DNA from: an uncultured Acidobacteriia bacterium
Lineage (GTDB): Bacteria; Acidobacteriota; Terriglobia; Bryobacterales; Bryobacteraceae
DNA: 64,000 nt
Assembly: GCA_903892565.1 (NCBI GenBank)
Contig: CAITIX010000318.1
Span: forward strand, 18,935-82,934
Reading direction: 5' to 3'
Within the stretch, counting starts at the first letter, position 1, and each line of letters opens with the position of its first letter. Positions 57,007-64,000 of the stretch are shown piece after piece. Under the pieces are notes generated by a model that was not told where the DNA came from, made no database searches, and was given only the letters and a program-made list of their open reading frames with translations. The translations under genes were made by a program, and so were the position numbers.

Positions 57007-57429
57007 TCAGTCCTCTTGCCAGGGGTTCAAGAGCAGAACTCCCGTCTGCTTGAAGTCGGCAACGTTTCGCGTCATGACGTGCAAGCCGTGACGTCGGGCG
57101 GTGGCCGCGATCAGGCCGTCAGCGGCAGGAATAATGAGCCCGGCAGATTGAGCCGCAGCCGTCAATTCGCCCCAAATGTGTGCCGTCTCCAGATCGATTC
57201 CGAGCAGGCGATCCGCATAGTGCCGTTCTAATGCGCGGAGCCATCGTTCCAGATCGCGCTTGTTGTGACTTTCGCGCAGCCGGGCGACGCCCTTGGCGAT
57301 CTCTCCAATGGAAAGCACGCTCACGAAAAGATCTTCACTCGCGAACTCCTCGACGGCCTTGAGAACTCCGGAGTGCGGCCTGGGACGGCGCACTTCAGAC
57401 AGAACGCAGGTATCGAGCAGCACTCTCAC
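57007..57429 (-). CDS. PIN-domain toxin (VapC/FitB-like)
   Basis: MRVLLDTCVLSEVRRPRP...SVLSIGEIAKGV...IIPAADGLIAATARRHGLHVMTRNVADF. Confidence 0.92.
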   Translation of the reverse strand: MRVLLDTCVLSEVRRPRPHSGVLKAVEEFASEDLFVSVLSIGEIAKGVARLRESHNKRDLERWLRALERHYADRLLGIDLETAHIWGELTAAAQSAGLIIPAADGLIAATARRHGLHVMTRNVADFKQTGVLLLNPWQED

Positions 57430-57439
57430 AGCTTGACCC

Positions 57440-57694
57440 TCAAAGCTTTACGGCGCGCATTGGCGACCGGTCACGTTTCAGGTCCACCCGTTCCAGGCTG
57501 GGCCCCTTGCCTACTAGGAAATCCTTGAAGTCGGCGCGCGCTCCGGACAGTTGTTCGTAGTCCTTCTGGTTGATCACGACAACGGTTTCATCGCGGCGGC
57601 GTACCGTTTGCGGCCCTTCCGAAAGGGCTCGGTTGACGAGTTCGCTAAAGCGATTCTTGGCGTCGGCAAGTTTCCACTGGGCGTTACGGTTCAT
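57440..57694 (-). CDS. Phd/YefM-type antitoxin
   Basis: WKLADAKNRFSELVNRALSEGPQTVRRRDETVVVINQKDYEQL; immediately upstream of the PIN toxin. Confidence 0.92.
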   Translation of the reverse strand: MNRNAQWKLADAKNRFSELVNRALSEGPQTVRRRDETVVVINQKDYEQLSGARADFKDFLVGKGPSLERVDLKRDRSPMRAVKL

Positions 57695-57749
57695 AGCAAT
57701 CTAGCCAATCTAGCTACATTCTACCACCGGCCTTCCTATCATCCATCGT

Positions 57750-58358
57750 TCAATTCACGCGAAATTGTCCCAGCGCCTGCTTCAGCACATCCGCGAAATT
57801 GGCGCCGCTTTCCGACCACACTAGCCGACGCTCCAGATCGAGGCCTTTTTCGAGCTCTCCGGTCAAATGCAGCAAGCTCTTCAAATTCGACTGCCCCATG
57901 CGCAAGCTGCCCTCTACTCCGGGGATCGGTAAAAAACGCGCGTCGGGACCAAATTCGATGCGCAGGCTGTCGTCCTGATCGCGCACGAAGTCGGGACCGA
58001 AGCAGAAGAGCGTCGCGGCGGATGGCGACAACTTCCAGTCGCCGTTTTCCAAGTTCCACAAATCCCAATATGTGTCGATTTCGCAGGCGGAGTCCGCTTC
58101 CATGAACTCGCGCGCAGCGTTGATGATCTCGCTCACGGGAATCTCGGGAGGGAACTCGCGCTCCAACAACGAAGGCTCGGCATGCTCGATTGCATACACG
58201 CGCAGCACGGGGCCGCGCGTGGCGAGCTTCGACGTCGGGAAGCGCTCCAACATCTTCTGGAATTGGTGCAGGACCGGCTGAGTGCGCTTATCGTTCACCC
58301 AGCCCGAAAAGTAGAGTCGATCGGGCACCTTCAAATTGTATCGCCCTAAGGCGCACAA
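57750..58358 (-). CDS. Hypothetical protein
   Basis: 202-aa ORF, divergent from 58376..58909 with a 17-bp gap. Confidence 0.65.
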   Translation of the reverse strand: MCALGRYNLKVPDRLYFSGWVNDKRTQPVLHQFQKMLERFPTSKLATRGPVLRVYAIEHAEPSLLEREFPPEIPVSEIINAAREFMEADSACEIDTYWDLWNLENGDWKLSPSAATLFCFGPDFVRDQDDSLRIEFGPDARFLPIPGVEGSLRMGQSNLKSLLHLTGELEKGLDLERRLVWSESGANFADVLKQALGQFRVN

Positions 58359-58375
58359 CCTGTACTCTAAAGAGA

Positions 58376-58909
58376 GTGCTGACCGATCTTGTTCAAATCC
58401 GCCGCCTCGGCGAGCAAAAGAAGGAAGAGAACCTGCGCTTCCGCAAACACATGAAGTCGCACGTGTTCGTGGAGCGCCAGTTCCGTAAGGCCGCGCAGGA
58501 TGTCGAGGACGCCATCGATTGCAAGGCGTGCGCCGAATGCTGCCGCGTAACGGAAGTTCAACTGGTGGAGCGCGACGTCGCGAAGCTCTCGCGCTTCCTG
58601 GGCATGAAGGAGCACGAGTTCTTGCGAGATCACGCCGCTGAGGATGAAGACGGCCAGGTGATTCTCAAACGCGTGCCGTCGAAAGATCCGAAGGCCAAGC
58701 CGGGCGACCTTGCCTGCGAATTCCTGGATGGCAACGAATGCACGGTGTATGAAGCGCGTCCCACGAATTGCGAGCGCTTTCCGCACTTGCTGCGCGGTGC
58801 CGGATCGCTCGAAGCGCGCATGTGGGCGTTTGTGGACCGTGCGACGTATTGCCCCATCGTCTACAACTGGCTGGAAGCGGTTAAGAAGCTAACGAAATTT
58901 CGCAGCTAA
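58376..58909 (+). CDS. YkgJ-family cysteine cluster protein
   Basis: DCKACAECCRVTEVQL...DLACEFLDGNECTVYEARPTNCERFPHL; GTG start at 58376. Confidence 0.85.
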   Translation: MLTDLVQIRRLGEQKKEENLRFRKHMKSHVFVERQFRKAAQDVEDAIDCKACAECCRVTEVQLVERDVAKLSRFLGMKEHEFLRDHAAEDEDGQVILKRVPSKDPKAKPGDLACEFLDGNECTVYEARPTNCERFPHLLRGAGSLEARMWAFVDRATYCPIVYNWLEAVKKLTKFRS

Positions 58910-58934
58910 GCGCGTCACTTAATCGTGCCCGCGA

Positions 58935-59342
58935 TTAGCGTCCCAGCAACAATCTCGCTACACGATTTTGCGTAGTCGATTCCATCCTGCATGTGCGCAA
59001 GCCGGAGCGCGCCTCCACGCGCAGCGTCCCCTGGCGATCGCTGACTCTGTAAGCCGCGCGAGCTCCATGCTCGCCCGCCAGCGAATCCAGCGGCCAGTCC
59101 GAATCCGCAAACATCCGGATGGCGCCGTCTTGTGTAACGAGCACGGTCCATTCGGAACAAGACAAGCCCTTGGCTGCGGCCGATTCCGCCGCCTCCAGGA
59201 TTTCGTACGCCTGCTCCGTGAAGCTCACGTTTACCGTATCGCCCTTTCCCCGTGGAATTCGAGCTATTTTCGTCGCGCGCCGCCGCCCGCATTTCAAGTC
59301 GTAGGACCGTGTGCCCCAAACGTACTGGGACGACGCGCGCAA
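58935..59342 (-). CDS. Small hypothetical protein
   Basis: 135 aa; VNVSFTEQAYEILEAAESAAAKGLSCSEWTVLVTQDGAIRMFADSDWPLDSL; start uncertain. Confidence 0.5.
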   Translation of the reverse strand: MRASSQYVWGTRSYDLKCGRRRATKIARIPRGKGDTVNVSFTEQAYEILEAAESAAAKGLSCSEWTVLVTQDGAIRMFADSDWPLDSLAGEHGARAAYRVSDRQGTLRVEARSGLRTCRMESTTQNRVARLLLGR

Positions 59343-59573
59343 GCGACTAGTCCCGAGTGCCAGAAAGATCTATGGTCGGGGCCATTTCCACAGCGCAAAC
59401 TAAAGTCCTAAGTGAGGTTTGTCCGGTGCAGCCGGGAGTTGGGAAATATTGATGGGTTACGAAAGGAAACGGCAAATCGCGCGCACATCGATGCCACGGG
59501 CCTCCAACGGGAGGGCTGAACGTATGTCCCTATTCTCGTGTCTGAATCCCCGAGCGCATTCGGAGCGTTGTTT

Positions 59574-60728
59574 ATGAGACGCTTGCTGCGCACAGCCGCC
59601 ATTGTTCTCGCGCTCGCGGATGTATGGGTGGTCTATCGCTTGTGGCAACCCATTCCTCTGCCGTTTTCCGTCGAATTTCTTCATCCACCGCCGCCTTTGT
59701 CCGTACGAATGATGGGCGTCAGATCGGTGGAGTTCCCCTATTCCGTTGTGATGGGGGGCGTGCATGACGCGCAGGAACTGCAAGGATTTGCAGCGATCGA
59801 CCCGGTTGTCAGCCGCCACTATGCGGACATCAACACGTCGCGGTTGGTGCTGACTGCGTTTTCGGAAGACACGCAACGCTTCGTGTCTTACCGCGTAGGA
59901 GCCAACGTCTATTGGACCGCGAAGCCGGTCACGATCAAGGCTGGCGAACCCGTGCTCTTCGATGGCAAGAATTACGTGCGCGTACGTTGCGGCAATCGCA
60001 TCTCCGCCGTGCGCATGTTTCCGATCCTGCCGCATGGGCCAACCGAAGCCGACCTGGAGCTTCCCACCATTGGGGCTCCTCAGGAAATTGCTTTTGCCAC
60101 GCCGCCGCCAGAACTCCCGTTTGGGACGCCTGAAAACGTCCCCGGGCCTGCTCCGGAGAGTCCGTCTGCATCGGCGCCGGGAAGTCCCGAAACAGAGGCA
60201 CCCGGCCCTATTGTCGTATCACCCGAGCGGCCAGGCTTCCCTCTGCCGGGACCGCCGCAGGTAATCATTCTACGTGGACCCCGGCGTCGGCGTCCGCCTG
60301 CTCCCCCGGTATTCCCGCCCGTGACTCCGCCAGTCACACCACCCGTGACTCCGCCAGTCACTCCACCGGTGACTCCGCCAGTCACTCCACCTGTGACTCC
60401 ACCGGTCACACCACCCGTGACTCCGCCAGTCACACCACCCGTGACTCCGCCAGTCACACCACCCGTGACTCCGCCAGTCACTCCACCGGTGACTCCGCCA
60501 GTCACTCCACCTGTGACTCCGCCAGTCACACCACCCGTGACTCCGCCAGTCACACCACCCGTGACTCCGCCAGTCACGCCGCCGGTGATTCCGCCAGTCA
60601 CGCCACCCGTGATTCCGCCGATTATTCCGCCCGTGACTCCGCCCGTGGTGACGCCGGAACCGAGCACGTATTTGCTGATCGCGACGGGCTTCGCCGCGAT
60701 GGCGTGGTGGAAGCGAAGGAAGAATTGA
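59574..60728 (+). CDS. PEP-CTERM protein with VTPP repeat spacer
   Basis: N-terminal hydrophobic segment; (VTPP)n; C-terminal TPEPSTYLLIATGFAAMAWWKRRKN. Start MRRLLRT at 59574. Confidence 0.85.
   Translation: MRRLLRTAAIVLALADVWVVYRLWQPIPLPFSVEFLHPPPPLSVRMMGVRSVEFPYSVVMGGVHDAQELQGFAAIDPVVSRHYADINTSRLVLTAFSEDTQRFVSYRVGANVYWTAKPVTIKAGEPVLFDGKNYVRVRCGNRISAVRMFPILPHGPTEADLELPTIGAPQEIAFATPPPELPFGTPENVPGPAPESPSASAPGSPETEAPGPIVVSPERPGFPLPGPPQVIILRGPRRRRPPAPPVFPPVTPPVTPPVTPPVTPPVTPPVTPPVTPPVTPPVTPPVTPPVTPPVTPPVTPPVTPPVTPPVTPPVTPPVTPPVTPPVTPPVTPPVTPPVIPPVTPPVIPPIIPPVTPPVVTPEPSTYLLIATGFAAMAWWKRRKN
60321..60644 (+). repeat. 27-unit 12-bp minisatellite encoding V-T/I-P-P
   Basis: Alternating GTGACTCCGCCA / GTCACNCCACCN units parsed directly. 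Confidence 0.95.
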
Positions 60729-60957
60729 ACCAGGGTTGGGCTAGGCGGTGAACGTCGCACCTGGTTGCCACTATCCACTGCACCTCCGCTTCGCCTAGGA
60801 GAGCCAATCATGACACCATTTGTCAGATCTCGACGACGGAAATCGCAAGGGATTGCTGGCCCAACCGGGTTGTTTGTCGCGCCAGGTTCCGGCGGGAAAA
60901 ATGTTCCGAATGATCAAAGTAGCGTATTCTACGAGCATAAGAAGGAGGATCCACCCT

Positions 60958-61908
60958 ATGCGGTCCCAGGTTGCTGTTCTCGGAGTTTTCGTATTGTTAT
61001 TTGGCGGATGCGAACAGATTGTTGCCGGTGGATTTACCTTTCAAAGCGTTTCCGATCCGAGTAATCCCAACTTTACGAAACTTCTCGGGATCAATAATTC
61101 CAGTACGATCGTGGGAACCTCCGGCAATCCTACTGCGCGGGGCTTTGTATTGACGTTGCCAAGCTCATATACTCCCCAAAATTTTCCAGCCTCCGCGGCA
61201 GGCATGGTGACGGGGATCAATGCGAGCGGCAGTACCGTCGGAGTCTACGTGGACGGTGGCGGGACCACTCATGGCTATACAGATATCGGCGGTACGTTCA
61301 CGACCGTCGACAGCCCGGGCTCTGCTTTCAATCAGGGATTGGGCATCAACAACGGGAACACTACCGTGGGCTATTCGTCCTCCGATGCCACCGGGGCGAC
61401 GGGACAGAAGGCCTACAGCCAGACGGGCGGAGCTTTCACGAGCCTTGACGGGCTGCTGCCCAGCAACCACAATAGCCAAGCCGTTGGTATCAACAACGCT
61501 GGTAACGTGGTGGGCTTCTATATGCCCACGACCACCACCTCGATCGGCTTTCTGGATATTGGGGGAGTCATCACCACGCTCGACCCGTTCAGTTCCACAT
61601 TCACTCAGGCGCTCGGGATCGATAACAACGGAGTGATCGTCGGCATTTACAGGGACGGTTCCGGTAATCAATATGGCTACATTGACAACGGTGGCACATA
61701 CACGAGCATCGATCCTTTCGGGTCGACAAATGTTACCGTGAGCGGTTTGAACGACCTGGGCCAGATCGTCGGTTTTTATAGGGACGCCAATCAACACACG
61801 ATCGGCTTCGTTGGAACTCCCTCGTCGGTTCCTGAGCCCGCTTCGGCGGCCCTCATGGGCGCGGGACTCCTCGCCTTTGCCGCTGTGCTTCGGAAGAAGC
61901 GCACCTAA
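60958..61908 (+). CDS. PEP-CTERM protein with HAF-like repeats
   Basis: Repeated GINNxGxxVGxY..G...HGY.D.GGT.TT.D; C-terminal VPEPASAALMGAGLLAFAAVLRKKRT; GAAGGAGG RBS before ATG 60958. Confidence 0.87.
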   Translation: MRSQVAVLGVFVLLFGGCEQIVAGGFTFQSVSDPSNPNFTKLLGINNSSTIVGTSGNPTARGFVLTLPSSYTPQNFPASAAGMVTGINASGSTVGVYVDGGGTTHGYTDIGGTFTTVDSPGSAFNQGLGINNGNTTVGYSSSDATGATGQKAYSQTGGAFTSLDGLLPSNHNSQAVGINNAGNVVGFYMPTTTTSIGFLDIGGVITTLDPFSSTFTQALGIDNNGVIVGIYRDGSGNQYGYIDNGGTYTSIDPFGSTNVTVSGLNDLGQIVGFYRDANQHTIGFVGTPSSVPEPASAALMGAGLLAFAAVLRKKRT

Positions 61909-61951
61909 CGCACGTCACACCGCAGTACCGCATCGCTACGCATAACGCGTT

Positions 61952-63808
61952 CTAGCGCCGCCCCGATTTCACGGGACCGTTCTTCAAGCTGGTATAGATC
62001 GCTTCCACGAACATATCCGTGGTCCACGGTCCGGACGTCGCGCCATAGCGAGTATCGTATTCCACGGTCAAGTGCGCCGCTTTGATCTGATCGAGCGTGG
62101 CGCCTTTGTCCATCATGGCTTGCACGCGATCGCGAATAATCACCAGCATGTCGCGGTTTTCCGCCACTTCAAATTCATCGCAGATACGGCCGTGCCCGGG
62201 GATCACCAGCGTTCCGCCCTCGCCCTGATGCTTGTAGACCGTGCGATCCAGAATCGCATTCAGCGCCGCGATCAACCCTTGTAGGCTGCCACCATTCTTG
62301 ATGTCGATGAATGGATAGCGCGTGGTATCGAACAAGTCGCCTGTGACGATCACGTCCGATCTGCGGAAATGCACAAAGCTATCGCCGTCGGTGCTGGCGT
62401 TGGGGGTCCAGAAAATCTCCACGGCTTCGTCGTTGTAATACTTGCGGCGACGTCCTTCGAGAAACGTATCGGTGGGCCAGCCCTTCGAGTCCGTTGGCGC
62501 GACTTTGCCTGTCGGCGCGCTCATGCGCGTCTGTACATTCTGCTGCGCAATGATCGTCGCGCCCAAACCAACGTACGGATTGGATCCGGAAAAGAACGAA
62601 CCCGGCAAGCTGGGGTCCGCGCCCGCCTCCCACATCTTTGCATTCCCTCCGGTGTGATCCGCATGAAAGCTGGTGTTGGCCACGAACTGAATCGGTTTCT
62701 CTCCGATCATTTTCTGAATCGTTGCGGCGATCTTTTCCGTGAGCTTCCCGGCGCCTGTGTCCACCACGAACGCGCCCTGTTCGCCAATCTGCACGGCGAT
62801 GTTCGCTCCATCGCCCACGAGCAAATAGATGTTGCCCTGCACCGGGAGCACGTGAATGTCGCCATCGTGCGGATCCGGATCCACCGCCTTGCTGGTTTGT
62901 TGCGGACCCGCGGCGGGAACCAGCAGCGCTTTTGCGGCCGCCTCTGCCGCTGCCCGATTCTGTAGCTTCGGAACCATCTCCGGATACTGCGACTCCACGC
63001 CGCCCATCGTGCCTAATAGCGGAATCTCGTATTTATCGGCAAACTCGCGCAAGTACGGATTCGCGCCAAACGCGTAGGCGGGCACTTGATCCGCGGCGCG
63101 GCCGATGATCTGCTCGCCGTCGTCGCATGCATAGAGCCACGCATCCGGATTCCGGTCGTAGCGCCGGAACAGCGACGTGCGGATCAGAGGCTCCGCCAAA
63201 TAAACGGGATCCGTAATGATGCTGGTGTAGGTGAGCAAATCTGCGTGACGCATGAAGTGTTCGACCAGCGTCGCCTGATCGCTCATGGCCACGCCGTTGG
63301 TGCGGATGTAGTTGCGCTTCAGGTGCGTGGTATACACCGTCAGCACGTTGCCTTCGTACTTGCCGGTGGAAAATCCCAGAAAGCTGTGTTTTGCGTACGC
63401 AGGAGGATGCGGACGTCCGTCCATCCAAATGGTGCGCGTGCCTTCCGTGATCTGGCCGTAAATCTTGATGTCGATCAGCTTCTGTGTGAACGGATCGCGA
63501 TCTTCCCAGAAACGATCGTTGCCGCCGCCGTGCAACAGACGCGTCGGCTCGTAAGCCATGCACTGCTGTTGACGCGACGTCCAACGCGAGGGATCCCAGG
63601 TGAGTGCGTAGAGCCGCCCGGCTTCATTGAACGGAACCCCGCCGTAATCCGTCAGCATGACGGTCGCGCCGCCGACGCCGGTCTCCGCGATCGTCACCCA
63701 GCTGCCGGCGATATCCAGCCCGGAAGATTGGCTCTGCGCGAACGCAACCGAACCGCTGCCTAACGTGAGTGCTACTGTCAACCCTGCAAGATGGACCCGA
63801 TGCTTCAT
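61952..63808 (-). CDS. Large MBL-fold protein with extra N-terminal domain; atypical zinc-site motifs
   Basis: VANTSFHADHTGGN, TPNASTDGDSFVHF, IPGHGRICD; about 300-aa N-terminal extension; signal peptide. Confidence 0.85.
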   Translation of the reverse strand: MKHRVHLAGLTVALTLGSGSVAFAQSQSSGLDIAGSWVTIAETGVGGATVMLTDYGGVPFNEAGRLYALTWDPSRWTSRQQQCMAYEPTRLLHGGGNDRFWEDRDPFTQKLIDIKIYGQITEGTRTIWMDGRPHPPAYAKHSFLGFSTGKYEGNVLTVYTTHLKRNYIRTNGVAMSDQATLVEHFMRHADLLTYTSIITDPVYLAEPLIRTSLFRRYDRNPDAWLYACDDGEQIIGRAADQVPAYAFGANPYLREFADKYEIPLLGTMGGVESQYPEMVPKLQNRAAAEAAAKALLVPAAGPQQTSKAVDPDPHDGDIHVLPVQGNIYLLVGDGANIAVQIGEQGAFVVDTGAGKLTEKIAATIQKMIGEKPIQFVANTSFHADHTGGNAKMWEAGADPSLPGSFFSGSNPYVGLGATIIAQQNVQTRMSAPTGKVAPTDSKGWPTDTFLEGRRRKYYNDEAVEIFWTPNASTDGDSFVHFRRSDVIVTGDLFDTTRYPFIDIKNGGSLQGLIAALNAILDRTVYKHQGEGGTLVIPGHGRICDEFEVAENRDMLVIIRDRVQAMMDKGATLDQIKAAHLTVEYDTRYGATSGPWTTDMFVEAIYTSLKNGPVKSGRR

Positions 63809-64000
63809 CCGCCGCAGCTCCTTGGTGGAAATCGTCGCTCAGTATACATCACGGGTTGCTCGGTGGCATCCGTTGCTGTCGGCACTGTCGCTAGTATGTG
63901 ATCTGTCCGGTCTAATTCACACATGAACTGTCCGCTTTTGAAAAAGCGGCGGGGGAAGCTGGAGGTTGGACACCTCACAGCAGTACTCCGCGGCGGAAAC

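Noticed and set aside
60321-60644. Possible CRISPR array (regular repeats)
   Set aside because: Units are contiguous 12-mers without unique spacers and lie in a coding frame; no cas genes nearby.
60080-60811. 243-aa minus-strand ORF with GGVTGGVT repeats
   Set aside because: Arises because the GTGACT/AGTCAC palindromes encode V-T on both strands; the plus-strand product has a PEP-CTERM anchor.

Overview
64 kb of a high-GC bacterial chromosome. Protein families and gene style suggest Acidobacteriota (Bryobacter/Solibacter-like), an inference from family resemblance only. Housekeeping genes recognised: RsmD, RecG, FabI, an EF-G paralogue, tRNA-Leu(CAA), an RhlE-type DEAD-box helicase, and an AddAB-like nuclease/helicase pair. 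Accessory content: two tandem glycosyltransferases; a minus-strand block of secreted and membrane proteins with three tandem paralogues (2.8-8.4 kb); Ig-like repeat surface proteins; a TolC/RND/HlyD plus two-component operon; a lone Flp pilin; Tat-exported redox and hydrolase proteins; metallo-beta-lactamase-fold proteins; a tannase-family esterase; a Phd/VapC toxin-antitoxin pair; and two PEP-CTERM proteins. I found no CRISPR array, prophage or complete insertion sequence. Main leads: (1) an in-frame TAG inside the signal peptide of a gene whose reading frame continues on both sides (18.4 kb); (2) a DUF2277 domain fused in frame to a signal/TM segment and an SMP-30 beta-propeller (37.7-38.9 kb); (3) an MBL-fold protein with two of three Zn1 histidines changed to serine and the Zn2 ligands kept (61.9-63.8 kb); (4) a four-hairpin intergenic element with a 9-bp closing stem (43.66 kb), and an inverted REP-like pair with compensatory stem changes (49.94 kb); (5) the triplicated secreted-protein/membrane-protein locus at 2.8-8.4 kb, the best candidate for an undescribed multi-gene system. 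All calls were made by eye from sequence and the ORF track; no database search was run.
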